DNA from: an uncultured Methylibium sp.
Lineage (GTDB): Bacteria > Pseudomonadota > Gammaproteobacteria > Burkholderiales > Burkholderiaceae_C
Assembly: GCF_902826655.1 (NCBI RefSeq)
Contig: NZ_CADEFR010000037.1
Location: 1 to 37,217 of the forward strand
DNA: 37,217 nt
Direction of reading: 5' to 3'
A program made the translations under genes and the position numbers. Below, one piece after another: positions 23,044 through 33,614 of this stretch. Under the pieces are notes generated by a model. The model saw only the letters and a list, made by a program, of their open reading frames with translations, searched no databases and was not told where the DNA came from. Numbering within the stretch: the stretch's first letter is position 1; each line of letters begins with the position of its first letter.

Positions 23044-23044
<1 letters not shown>
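22187..23044 (-). CDS. kdsA: 3-deoxy-8-phosphooctulonate synthase, metal-dependent class
   Basis: 285 aa. Condenses arabinose 5-phosphate and phosphoenolpyruvate to Kdo 8-phosphate, the first committed Kdo step for LPS. The active site is readable: [50 protein letters not shown]. Cys21 in GPC is where the metal-dependent class carries its metal ligand; the metal-independent E. coli type has Asn there. The ATG start shares one base with the pyrG stop (TGATG), indicating coupling. CTP from PyrG is later used to activate Kdo, so the two are functionally linked. Confidence 0.97.
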
Positions 23045-25597
<2,553 letters not shown>

Positions 25598-25607
25598 CGA
25601 GGCGAGG

Positions 25608-26432
25608 TCAGACGATCTTCTCGTTGGGATTGCTGATCTTGCGCATCGGCTCGCAGCGCTCGGCGCCGGTGCGCAGCGGATGCGTCGACGTCCCGCCGTC
25701 CCACTGCGGCGCCTCGATGCTCTCGAAGGCCTCGCGCAGCTTCTGGCCCCAGCTGCCGCGGATCATGCGGAAGTAGGGGTTCTGGTCGTCGATGCAGACC
25801 ACGTGCTGGGTCTGGAACTGCCCGTTCTCGTAGACCAGCAGGTCCAGCGGCAGGCCGACCGAGAGGTTGGACTTCAGCGTCGAGTCCATCGACACCAGCA
25901 CGCACTTGGCGGCCTCGTCCAGGCTGGTGGTGGGCGTGATGACGCGGTCGAGGATGGGCTTGCCGTACTTGCTCTCGCCGATCTGGAAATAGGGCGTCTC
26001 GCGCGTGGCCTCGATGAAGTTGCCGGCCGAGTAGACGAGGAAGAGCCGCATCGCCTCGCCCCGGATCTGGCCGCCGAAGATCATGGTCGCGTTGAAGTCG
26101 ACGCCGGCGGCCTTGAGCGAGGGGCCGTCCTGCTCGTGGACGCGGCGCACCGCGCTGCCCAGCACGCGCACCGCGTCGAACATGCTGGTGGCGTTCCAGA
26201 TGGTGATCGGCGGCTGGTCGCCGTTGTCGAGCTTCTCGACCTGCAGGATCTCGCGCACCGACTGGCTGATGCTCAGGTTGCCGGCCGACAGCAGCACCAT
26301 GAAGCGATCGTCCGGCTTCTCGTAGACGATCATCTTGCGGAAGGTGCTGATCTGGTCCAGGCCCGCGTTGGTGCGCGAGTCCGACAGGAACACCAGGCCG
26401 GCGTTCAGGCGCACGCCGATGCAGTAGGTCAT
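25608..26432 (-). CDS. Proteasome-type protease, Anbu/BPH (COG3484) family
   Basis: 274 aa. Starts [24 protein letters not shown] and continues STFRKMIVY, the conserved opening of the bacterial proteasome-like Anbu family. After Met removal Thr2 would be the N-terminal nucleophile. [33 protein letters not shown] is a further family block. Members are related to HslV and proteasome beta subunits. Anbu genes are usually next to transglutaminase-like and ATP-grasp/alpha-E genes; none of these is in the window. Here the ATG overlaps the mutS stop by 4 bases. The C-terminal 30 residues are polar and may be an extension. Assignment to Anbu versus the betaproteobacterial homologue (BPH) is not settled by eye. 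Confidence 0.85.
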   Translation of the reverse strand: MTYCIGVRLNAGLVFLSDSRTNAGLDQISTFRKMIVYEKPDDRFMVLLSAGNLSISQSVREILQVEKLDNGDQPPITIWNATSMFDAVRVLGSAVRRVHEQDGPSLKAAGVDFNATMIFGGQIRGEAMRLFLVYSAGNFIEATRETPYFQIGESKYGKPILDRVITPTTSLDEAAKCVLVSMDSTLKSNLSVGLPLDLLVYENGQFQTQHVVCIDDQNPYFRMIRGSWGQKLREAFESIEAPQWDGGTSTHPLRTGAERCEPMRKISNPNEKIV

Positions 26433-29023
26433 GTGGGTCTTTCGGTGAGAGCCTTGAGGCGGTACAGCGCCTCCAGCGCCTCCCGCGGCGTCAGCGTATC
26501 AGGCTCGATGGCCGCGAGCGCGCGTTCGGCCTCGCTGGGCTCGCGCGCCGGCGGCGCGGGCGGGGCGGCGAACAGGTCGATCTGCGCGCGGGCCGCCGCC
26601 TGCTGGGCCTCCAGCGCCTCGAGCGTGGCGCGCGCCTGGCGCAGCAGCGGCGCGGGCATGCCGGCCAGCCGTGCGACCTGCACGCCGTAGCTGCGGCTCG
26701 CGGGGCCGGGCTCGATCTCGTGCAGGAAGACGATGTCGTCGCCACCCTTGCCGTGCGCCTCGGTCGCACTGACGTGCACGTTGAGCGCGCGCGGATGCTT
26801 CTCGGGGAAGGCGGTCAGCTCGAAGTAGTGCGTCGCGAACAGCGTGAAGGCGCGGTTGCGGTCGTGCAGCTGGCTGGCGATCGCGCCGGCCAGCGCCAGG
26901 CCGTCGAAGGTCGAGGTGCCGCGGCCTATCTCGTCCATCAGCACCAGGCTCTGCTCGGTGGCTGCGTGCACGATGGCGGCGGCCTCGGTCATCTCGACCA
27001 TGAAGGTCGACTGCGCGTTCGCCAGGTCGTCGGCCGCGCCGATGCGCGTGTGGATGGCGTCGATCGGCCCGAGCCGGCAGCTCGCCGCGGGAACAAAGGA
27101 GCCCATCGCCGCCAGCAGCGCGATCAGCGCCACCTGGCGCATGAAGGTCGACTTGCCGCCCATGTTGGGCCCGGTGATCACGAGCATGCGCCGGTTCGCG
27201 TCGAGCCGGCAGTCGTTGGCGATGAAGCTCGCGCCGGTCTCGGCCAGGCGCGCCTCGACGACCGGGTGGCGGCCGCGTTCGATCTCGATGCAGGGCCGGG
27301 CCACGAACTCGGGGCGGCACCAGTTCAGCATCGCGGCGCGCTCGGCCAGCGCGGCCAGCGCGTCCAGCGCCGCCAGCGCCCGCGCCAGCGCGCCGAGCGC
27401 AGTCAGGTGGGCCTGCAGCGCGTCCAGCACGCCGTCGTAGAGCAGCTTCTCGCGCGCCAGCGCGCGCTCCTGCGCCGACAGCGCCTTGTCCTCGAAGCTC
27501 TTGAGCTCGGGCGTGATGTAGCGCTCGGCGTTCTTCAGCGTCTGGCGGCGCTGGTAGTCGGCCGGCACCTTGGCCGTCTGGCCCTGCGTGACCTCGATGT
27601 AGAAGCCGTGCACGCGGTTGAACTGCACGCGCAGGTTGGGGATGCCGGTGCGCGTGCGTTCGCGCGCCTCCAGGTCCAGCAGGTAGGCGTCGCAGTTCTG
27701 CGCGATGCCGCGCAGCTCGTCGAGTGGCGCGTCGTAGCCCGCCGCGATGACGCCGCCCTCGCGCAGCAGCACGGCCGGCTCGTCGGCGATCGCGCGCTGC
27801 AGCAGCTCGCCGATGGCCGGCGGCGGCGCGAGCTCGCGCACCAGCGCCGCCAGCAGCGCGCTGCCGGCGGGCACGCAGTCGCGGAGGGCCGGCAGCAGCG
27901 CCAGCGTCGCGCGCAGACCCGTCAGTTCGCGCGGGCGCACCTGGCGCAGCGCGATGCGGGCGGTGATGCGCTCGACATCGCTGACGCCGCGCAGCGCCTC
28001 GCGCAGCGGCTCGCCGCCGCGCTCGAGCAGCGCGGCGATGGCTTCGTGGCGGGCGCCGGCCGTCGTGCGTTCGCGCGCGGGCCGCGTCAGCCAGTGGCGC
28101 AGCGCGCGGCTGCCCATGCCGGTGCGGCAGACGTCCAGCAGCGACAGCAGCGTCGGCGTGTCCTCGCCGCGCAGGGTCTGCGTCAGCTCGAGGTTGCGAT
28201 GCGTCGCGGGCGGCAGGTCGAGCAACTCGCTCGCGCGCTCGACCGACAGCGAGCCGACGTGCGCGAGCGCCTGACCCTGCGTGTGCTCGGCAAAGCTCAG
28301 CAGCGCGGCGGCGGCGGCGTGCGCGACGGCCAGGTCCTGCGCGTTGAAGCCCGACAGGCTGGCGACGCGCAGCTGTTCGCACAGCTTGCGCTGGCCGAGC
28401 GCGGCGTCGAACTGCCAGGCCGGGCGCCGGGTCAGCGCGGCGCGCGTGGCGGACAGCGCGGCCGGCGGCGCGTCGCCGTCGAACAGCAGCTCGGCCGGGT
28501 TCAGGCGCGCCAGCCAGCCGGGCAGCTCGCGCTCGCTGCACTCGGTGAGGCCGAGCGTGCCGCCGCTCAGGTTGAGCCAGGCCAGGCCACAGGTGGCGCG
28601 ATGCTGGCTGACGGCCAGCAGCAGGGTGTCGGCACGCTCGGCGAGCAGTTCGCTGTCGGTCACCGTGCCGGGCGTGACGACGCGCACCACCTTGCGCTCG
28701 ACCGGCCCCTTGGCGGTTGCCACGTCGCCGACCTGCTCGGCGATCGCCACCGACTCGCCCAGCTTCACCAGCCGGGCCAGGTAGTTCTCCAGCGCGTGCA
28801 CCGGCACGCCGGCCATCACCACCGGCTCGCCGGCGCTGGCGCCGCGCGAGGTGAGCGTGATGTCGAGCAGGCGATGGGCCTTGCGCGCGTCGTCGAAGAA
28901 GACCTCGTAGAAGTCGCCCATCCGGTAGAAGACCAGCGTCTCAGGATGCTCGGCCTTGATGCGCAGGTACTGCGCCATCATCGGCGTGTGGGCCGACAGG
29001 TCCGCAGCGGGCAGGGCGCTCAT
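26429..29023 (-). CDS. mutS: DNA mismatch repair protein MutS
   Basis: 864 aa, full length. Recognises mismatches and starts repair with MutL. The N-terminal mismatch-contact motif FYEVF is in [16 protein letters not shown]. Connector, lever and clamp domains follow. The C-terminal ATPase has Walker [10 protein letters not shown] with Lys624, Walker B in [17 protein letters not shown], and THYFELT. The stop codon overlaps the start of the proteasome-type protease by 4 bases. The ATG at 29023 gives the normal N-terminus. It follows the SuhB-type gene by 43 bases on the same strand. Confidence 0.98.
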   Translation of the reverse strand: MSALPAADLSAHTPMMAQYLRIKAEHPETLVFYRMGDFYEVFFDDARKAHRLLDITLTSRGASAGEPVVMAGVPVHALENYLARLVKLGESVAIAEQVGDVATAKGPVERKVVRVVTPGTVTDSELLAERADTLLLAVSQHRATCGLAWLNLSGGTLGLTECSERELPGWLARLNPAELLFDGDAPPAALSATRAALTRRPAWQFDAALGQRKLCEQLRVASLSGFNAQDLAVAHAAAAALLSFAEHTQGQALAHVGSLSVERASELLDLPPATHRNLELTQTLRGEDTPTLLSLLDVCRTGMGSRALRHWLTRPARERTTAGARHEAIAALLERGGEPLREALRGVSDVERITARIALRQVRPRELTGLRATLALLPALRDCVPAGSALLAALVRELAPPPAIGELLQRAIADEPAVLLREGGVIAAGYDAPLDELRGIAQNCDAYLLDLEARERTRTGIPNLRVQFNRVHGFYIEVTQGQTAKVPADYQRRQTLKNAERYITPELKSFEDKALSAQERALAREKLLYDGVLDALQAHLTALGALARALAALDALAALAERAAMLNWCRPEFVARPCIEIERGRHPVVEARLAETGASFIANDCRLDANRRMLVITGPNMGGKSTFMRQVALIALLAAMGSFVPAASCRLGPIDAIHTRIGAADDLANAQSTFMVEMTEAAAIVHAATEQSLVLMDEIGRGTSTFDGLALAGAIASQLHDRNRAFTLFATHYFELTAFPEKHPRALNVHVSATEAHGKGGDDIVFLHEIEPGPASRSYGVQVARLAGMPAPLLRQARATLEALEAQQAAARAQIDLFAAPPAPPAREPSEAERALAAIEPDTLTPREALEALYRLKALTERPT

Positions 29024-29066
29024 GCGCGAGGAGCGGCTGGGGTCGTGACGGGGGCGCGGCCGCGGC

Positions 29067-30095
29067 TCAGCGGCGCGGTCCGCCGGCGGGCTTGCCCTTC
29101 ACCGGAGCGGCCGGCTTGCGCACGCGCACCGGCGGCTTCTTCGGGGCGGCGGGCGCAGCGACCGGCGCGGTCGCCTCCGCGGATGCCGCTGCGGAAGCGG
29201 TGGCGATGAAGGCTTCGGTGGCATCGGCCGGGGCGGCCACGGCCGTCGCGGTCGCCGCGGCGTGCGACGCCTTCGGCTCGTCGTCCTTGATGACCTTGGT
29301 GTACGGCGTCAGCAGGTTGACCAGCTGGCCGTAGATCTTGGGGTTGCCGGCGACGATCTCGCGCTGGTACAGGAAGTCGGACTCGCCGGTGAAGTTGCCG
29401 ATCAGCCCGCCCGCCTCGGTCACCATCAGCGAGCCGGCCGCGATGTCCCAGGGGTTGAGGCCGGTCTCGAAGAAGCCGTCGTACCAGCCGGCCGCCACGT
29501 AGCACAGGTCCAGCGCCGCGGCGCCGGGGCGGCGCAGGCCGGCGCAGTGCTGCATCACCTCCTCGAACATCTTCAGGTAGCGCTTGAAGTTGTCGCCCTT
29601 GCGGAAGGGGAAGCCGGTGCCGATCAGCGACTCGAGCAGGCGCGTGCGCTTGCTGACGCGCAGGCGCTTGTCGTTGAGGAAGGCACCGCGGCCCTTGGAC
29701 GCGTAGAACAGGTCGTTGCGCGCCGGGTCGTAGACGACCGCCTGCTGCACCTGGCCGCGGTGCGCCAGCGCGATCGACACCGCGTAGACCGGAAAGCCGT
29801 GGATGAAGTTGGTGGTGCCGTCCAGCGGATCGATGATCCACAGGTACTCGCTGTCCTTGGCGCCGCGGCTGCGGCCCGACTCCTCGGCCAGGATCGCGTG
29901 GCCCGGGTAGGCCTGCAGCAGCACGTCGATGACGGCGGCCTCGGCGGCCTGGTCCACCTCGGTGACGAAGTCGTTGTGCGACTTGGCGGTGACCGTGACC
30001 CGGTCGAGGTCCAGCGAGGCCCGGTTGATGATCGCCCCGGCCGCGCGTGCGGCCTTGATGGCGGTGTTGAGCATCGGGTTCAGCGACTGGGACAT
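29067..30095 (-). CDS. suhB: Inositol monophosphatase family protein (SuhB type) with long C-terminal tail
   Basis: 342 aa. The core (about residues 1-271) shows the metal-binding signatures ILAEESG and [17 protein letters not shown] and the C-terminal [17 protein letters not shown]. Hydrolyses inositol phosphate and related substrates in vitro; E. coli SuhB also acts in ribosomal antitermination. The core equals the normal family length, so the last 71 residues are extra. They are Ala-rich, then Pro/Lys/Arg-rich ([17 protein letters not shown]), like a disordered nucleic-acid-binding tail. The ATG at 30095 begins [17 protein letters not shown]. Precedes mutS; divergent from trmJ. Confidence 0.92.
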   Translation of the reverse strand: MSQSLNPMLNTAIKAARAAGAIINRASLDLDRVTVTAKSHNDFVTEVDQAAEAAVIDVLLQAYPGHAILAEESGRSRGAKDSEYLWIIDPLDGTTNFIHGFPVYAVSIALAHRGQVQQAVVYDPARNDLFYASKGRGAFLNDKRLRVSKRTRLLESLIGTGFPFRKGDNFKRYLKMFEEVMQHCAGLRRPGAAALDLCYVAAGWYDGFFETGLNPWDIAAGSLMVTEAGGLIGNFTGESDFLYQREIVAGNPKIYGQLVNLLTPYTKVIKDDEPKASHAAATATAVAAPADATEAFIATASAAASAEATAPVAAPAAPKKPPVRVRKPAAPVKGKPAGGPRR

Positions 30096-30150
30096 GGCGG
30101 GGGCCCGCGAGGGGCGGTGCAGGAGGTGGACTGGCGAGGGACAAAGAGCG

Positions 30151-30171
30151 GGCGCCGGAAGACCCGGCGCC
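30151..30171. promoter_or_regulatory. Perfect inverted repeat in the suhB/trmJ divergent region
   Basis: GGCGCCGG, 5-base spacer AAGAC, CCGGCGCC: perfect 8-base arms. It is followed on the + strand by the AT-rich stretch GATAATTCAATTTTATCC, the only such run nearby. It could be an operator or a hairpin in the leader of either gene. Position between divergent starts argues against a plain terminator. Confidence 0.35.
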
Positions 30172-30198
30172 GATAATTCAATTTTATCCGTGCGAGCG

Positions 30199-30918
30199 AT
30201 GCCCCCCCACGACCCCACGCGCTTCGTCCTCGTCGGCACCAGCCATGCGGGCAATGTCGGCGCCGCCGCGCGGGCGATGAAGGTGATGGGCTTCGCCGAC
30301 CTGGTGCTGGTGGCGCCACGCTTTCCCGACGTGCTGGTGCACGAGGAGGCCGTCGCGATGGCCAGCGGCGCGGCCGACATCCTGGTGCGCGCCCGCGTCG
30401 TCGCCACGCTGGCCGAGGCGCTGGACGGCGTGCACTTCGCCTGCGCCACCGCGATGACGCCGCGCGACTTCGGCCCGCCGACGCGCGCGCCGCGCGAGCT
30501 GCTGGCCGAGCTGGCGCCCGGTACGCAGCGCGTCGCCTTCGTCTTCGGCTCCGAGCGCTACGGTCTGGCCAACGAGGACGTCTACCGCTGCCATGCCTGC
30601 CTCAGCATCCCGACCCACCCCGACTACGGCTCGCTGAACCTCGCGCAGGCGGTGCAGCTGCTGGCCTACGACTGGCGCCAGGCGCTGGGCGGATTTCCGG
30701 TCGTGCCGCGCACGCCCGACCCGGCGCTGGCCGACGCCGCCGCGGTGCAAGGCCTGCTGGACCACTGGCAGCGCGCGCTGGTCCACATCGGCCACCTCGA
30801 TCCGGCCGCACCGAAGAAGCTGCTGCCGCGCGTGAATCAGCTGCTCAATCGCGCCGCGCCGACGACCGAGGAAGTGCACTTGTTGCGGGGGATCGCCACT
30901 TCGATGCTGAAGCGCTGA
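30199..30918 (+). CDS. trmJ: tRNA (cytidine/uridine-2'-O-)-methyltransferase TrmJ
   Basis: 239 aa. SPOUT-class enzyme for 2'-O-methylation of tRNA position 32. [23 protein letters not shown] is the N-terminal motif. The knot contains [44 protein letters not shown], with the conserved GLxNED and SLNLAQAV blocks. The C-terminal 75 residues form the TrmJ-type helical extension ending [12 protein letters not shown]. The ATG at 30199 was used; a GTG at 30190 is also in frame. Confidence 0.95.
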   Translation: MPPHDPTRFVLVGTSHAGNVGAAARAMKVMGFADLVLVAPRFPDVLVHEEAVAMASGAADILVRARVVATLAEALDGVHFACATAMTPRDFGPPTRAPRELLAELAPGTQRVAFVFGSERYGLANEDVYRCHACLSIPTHPDYGSLNLAQAVQLLAYDWRQALGGFPVVPRTPDPALADAAAVQGLLDHWQRALVHIGHLDPAAPKKLLPRVNQLLNRAAPTTEEVHLLRGIATSMLKR

Positions 30919-31077
30919 AGTTCGAGCGGGCAGCGAAGCCGGCAGCGGCGCTGTGGCGCTCGTCGTCCCCGGCCCGCTCGATGCCGGCGCAGGAACGAGC
31001 ACGAGAACCCCCGCCAGCCTCGGGGCCGACACCCCGCTGGCTACACTGGCTGGCGCCACACCTTGAAGAGCGACGAC

Positions 31078-31854
31078 ATGTTCAGCCGCCTGCGGGAAGA
31101 CATCGCCACCATCCTCGAACGCGACCCGGCCGCACGCTCGGGCTTCGAGGTGCTGACCTGTTATCCCGGCCTGCATGCGCTGCTGCTGCACCGCTGGGCG
31201 CATGCCTGCTGGACGGGCGGCTTCAAGTGGATGGGCCGCTTCATCTCCAACGCGGCGCGCTGGCTGACCGGTGTCGAGATCCACCCCGGCGCCAGCATCG
31301 GCCGGCGCGTCTTCATCGACCACGGCATGGGTGTCGTGATCGGCGAGATGGCCGAGGTGCACGACGACTGCACGATCTACCAGGGCGTGACGCTCGGCGG
31401 CACCTCGCTGGTCAAGGGCGCCAAGCGCCACCCGACGCTGGAGCGCGGCGTGATCGTCGGCGCCAACGCCTGCGTGCTGGGCGGCTTCGTCGTCGGCGAG
31501 GGCGCGCGCGTCGGCTCGGGCGCGGTCGTCACCAAGCCGGTTCCGCCGGGCGCGACCGCGGTCGGCAACCCGGCTCGCATCGTCGCGGCCCAGGACGACG
31601 CGGCGCGCGAGGCGGCGGCGGCGAAGATGGGCTTCTCGGCCTACGGCGTGAGCCAGGGCGACGACCCGGTGGCGCAGGCGATGAAGGGCCTGATCGACAA
31701 CGCCTCGGGCCACGAGCACCAGATCGCGATGCTGTGGGCCGCGGTGGAGAAGCTGTCGCAGCGCAGTGCCACGACCGACTGCGTGCCCGACGACGCGCAG
31801 AAGCAGGAAGCCTTCGACGCTGCCGGGCTGAGCCGCCTGGTCAAGCCGTCCTGA
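31078..31854 (+). CDS. cysE: Serine O-acetyltransferase
   Basis: 258 aa. Acetylates serine with acetyl-CoA, the first step of cysteine synthesis. A short N-terminal helical domain (1-65) with GFEVLTCYPGLHALLLHRWAH leads into the left-handed beta-helix of hexapeptide repeats: GVEIHPGASIGRRVFIDHGMGVVIGEMAEVHDDCTIYQGVTLGGT, ending GAVVTKPVPPGATAVGNPARIV near residue 175. The short N-terminus resembles the CysE/EpsC type. About 75 residues after the helix, partly helical, have no obvious family match. The ATG at 31078 was chosen; an in-frame TTG lies at 31063. A weak -10-like TACACT is at 31042. Confidence 0.95.
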   Translation: MFSRLREDIATILERDPAARSGFEVLTCYPGLHALLLHRWAHACWTGGFKWMGRFISNAARWLTGVEIHPGASIGRRVFIDHGMGVVIGEMAEVHDDCTIYQGVTLGGTSLVKGAKRHPTLERGVIVGANACVLGGFVVGEGARVGSGAVVTKPVPPGATAVGNPARIVAAQDDAAREAAAAKMGFSAYGVSQGDDPVAQAMKGLIDNASGHEHQIAMLWAAVEKLSQRSATTDCVPDDAQKQEAFDAAGLSRLVKPS

Positions 31855-31860
31855 CGACGC

Positions 31861-32361
31861 TCAGCCGGCGCCGCCGGCCGCGTCGCGCAGGAAGACCGGC
31901 AGGTCCATGACCGGCGGCCTGGCGCCGGCGGCGTAGAGCATCTCGGCGACGTAGCCGCGGTGGTAGGTCTTGTGGTTCACGACGTGCAGCAGGATGTCCT
32001 CGCGGCGCATCGTGCCCGGCTCGCCGCCGATGAACTCGAACGCCAGCACCTGCTGCAGCGCGGCGGCGTCCAGGGCGTCCGCGTGGGCGATGTACCAGGC
32101 GTCGAGCGCCTGCTGTCCGCGCCGCAGTTCGTCGAGCGGCGGTGGAACCTCGACCTGGCGCGCGTCGAAGCCGTGCGGCCGGCCCTGCAGGTGCGCCTGC
32201 CAGACAAGGTCGATGCGCTGCATGTGGGCCAGCGTGTGCAGCAGGCTGCGGCTGCCGGGCCGGGGCGCCGCCAGCAGGCCGGCTGGCTGCACCGCCAGCG
32301 CGTCGTAGAGCCGGGCGTCGGCCCAGGCCGTGTAGCGCAGCAGGCTGGAAGGGCCGCTCAC
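31861..32361 (-). CDS. DinB family protein
   Basis: 166 aa. Four-helix-bundle protein of the DinB/YfiT group with its three metal-binding histidines readable: His46 (LLHTLAHMQRID), His130 and His134 (HVVNHKTYHRGY). Members are often thiol-dependent metalloenzymes; the substrate is unknown. The GTG at 32361 is taken as the start because it overlaps the stop of the preceding gene by 4 bases (GTGA). A longer frame to an ATG at 32403 would overlap that gene by 46 bases. Last gene of the darP-mog-dinB-like operon; convergent with cysE, 6 bases between stops. Confidence 0.88.
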   Translation of the reverse strand: MSGPSSLLRYTAWADARLYDALAVQPAGLLAAPRPGSRSLLHTLAHMQRIDLVWQAHLQGRPHGFDARQVEVPPPLDELRRGQQALDAWYIAHADALDAAALQQVLAFEFIGGEPGTMRREDILLHVVNHKTYHRGYVAEMLYAAGARPPVMDLPVFLRDAAGGAG

Positions 32362-32957
32362 CGCGCCGGCCGCTGCGCCGACTTCGGCCGGAAGGCCTTG
32401 CACACCTCGTCGTGGGTCTCGAGGTAGGGCCCGCCGATCAGGTCGATGCAGTAGGGCACCGCCGCGAAGATGCCGTGGGCGGGCGGCGTTGTGTCCGGCA
32501 GGCCCTGCAGCGTCTCGGCGATCGACTTCGGCTGGCCCGGCAGGTTGATGACGAGCGCCTGGCCGCGGATCACCGCCACCTGCCGCGACAGGATCGCGGT
32601 CGGCACGAAGCGCAGGCTGATCTGGCGCATCTGCTCGCCGAAGCCGGGCATCTCCCTGTCGGCGACCGCCAGCGTCGCCTCGGGCGTCACGTCGCGCGGC
32701 GCCGGGCCGGTGCCGCCGGTGGTCAGCACCAGATCGCAGCGCTCGGTGTCGACCAGCTCGACCAGCGCGGCGCTGATGCCGGTCTGCTCGTCGGGGATCA
32801 GTCGCGTGACCCAGGTGACCGGGTTCTTCAGCGCGCGCGACAGCCAGTCCTGCAGCGCCGGGATGCCCTGATCCTGGTAGACGCCGCTGGAGGCGCGGTC
32901 GCTGACCGACACCAGGCCGATGCGGACCGGGTCGTGGGCAGGGCGCGGTTCAGTCAT
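32358..32957 (-). CDS. mog: Molybdopterin adenylyltransferase
   Basis: 199 aa. Adenylates molybdopterin before molybdate insertion. The motifs RIGLVSVSDRASSGVYQDQGIPAL, DLVLTTGGTGPAPRDVTPEA and INLPGQPKSIAETLQGL are typical of Mog. It overlaps darP by 8 bases upstream and the DinB-like gene by 4 downstream. No other molybdopterin gene is in the window. Confidence 0.93.
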   Translation of the reverse strand: MTEPRPAHDPVRIGLVSVSDRASSGVYQDQGIPALQDWLSRALKNPVTWVTRLIPDEQTGISAALVELVDTERCDLVLTTGGTGPAPRDVTPEATLAVADREMPGFGEQMRQISLRFVPTAILSRQVAVIRGQALVINLPGQPKSIAETLQGLPDTTPPAHGIFAAVPYCIDLIGGPYLETHDEVCKAFRPKSAQRPAR

Positions 32958-33534
32958 TCGGTTCGTCCTCGTCCTCGCCCGGGCCGCCTGCCGGCCCGTT
33001 CAGCGCCGCACGCAGCAGCCGGAACAGCTCGCGGTGCGCGCGGCCCTGGCGCACGGCGGCGCCGGGCAGGCCGGCGCCGCCCGCGGCCGCGTCCTTGCGC
33101 GCGCTGCGCACCAGGCTGCGCAGCTGCTGCGCGTCGCCGTCCGGATGCTGCGCCAGCCAGCGCGTCAGCGCCGCGTCGTCGGCGATCAGTTCGGCGCGCC
33201 AGCGCTCGGCCTCGTGCAGCGCCAGCGCATCCTTGGCGTGGCCCAGCTGGAAGGCGGCGACCGCCTCGCGGATGGGCTCGGCATCGGCCTTGCGCATCAG
33301 CTTGCCCAGGTACTGCATCTGGCGGCGCCGACCCTCGAAGGACCTCGTGCGCTGCGCGGTTCGCACCGCCTCGCGCAGCGACTCGTCCAGGCCGATCGCG
33401 TCGATGCGGTCGTCGGGCAGGGTCATCAGCGCCTCGCCCAGCGCCTGCAGCTCGTGCATCGCCTTCTTCTGCGCGGTCTTGCTCGGCCGGTCGGCAGCAG
33501 CGTCGGTGTCGAGGGGATCGTCGTTCAGGGGCAT
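32950..33534 (-). CDS. darP: DarP/YjgA (DUF615) ribosome-associated protein
   Basis: 194 aa from the ATG at 33534. Contains the conserved DUF615 core KAMHELQALGEALMTLPDDRIDAIGLDESLREAV, SFEGRRRQMQYLGKLMRKADAEPIREAV and HRELFRLLRAAL. E. coli YjgA/DarP associates with the 50S subunit during assembly. ATGs at 33564 and 33582 extend the frame. The one at 33564 lies inside a palindromic -10-like sequence, so 33534 is preferred. The acidic C-terminus reads EDEDEPND. Divergent from pmbA, its usual neighbour in many proteobacteria. Confidence 0.9.
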   Translation of the reverse strand: MPLNDDPLDTDAAADRPSKTAQKKAMHELQALGEALMTLPDDRIDAIGLDESLREAVRTAQRTRSFEGRRRQMQYLGKLMRKADAEPIREAVAAFQLGHAKDALALHEAERWRAELIADDAALTRWLAQHPDGDAQQLRSLVRSARKDAAAGGAGLPGAAVRQGRAHRELFRLLRAALNGPAGGPGEDEDEPND

Positions 33535-33557
33535 GCGGGAGGTGGGCGGGTCGCTGG

Positions 33558-33569
33558 CTATCATGATAG
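33558..33569. promoter_or_regulatory. Perfect palindrome with mirrored -10 boxes between darP and pmbA
   Basis: CTATCATGATAG is a perfect 12-base palindrome, so TATCAT (5 of 6 bases of the -10 consensus) is read on both strands. It lies 45 bases before the pmbA ATG and about 24 bases before the preferred darP ATG. No -35 boxes were recognised. Confidence 0.4.
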
Positions 33570-33614
33570 TTCTGCGCTGCAAGCCCGCAGCGCTGTCCGC
33601 AGACCACGCCCGCC

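Noticed and set aside
26720-29209. 829-aa plus-strand open frame
   Set aside because: Antisense shadow of mutS, with repetitive Arg/Gln/Ala composition.
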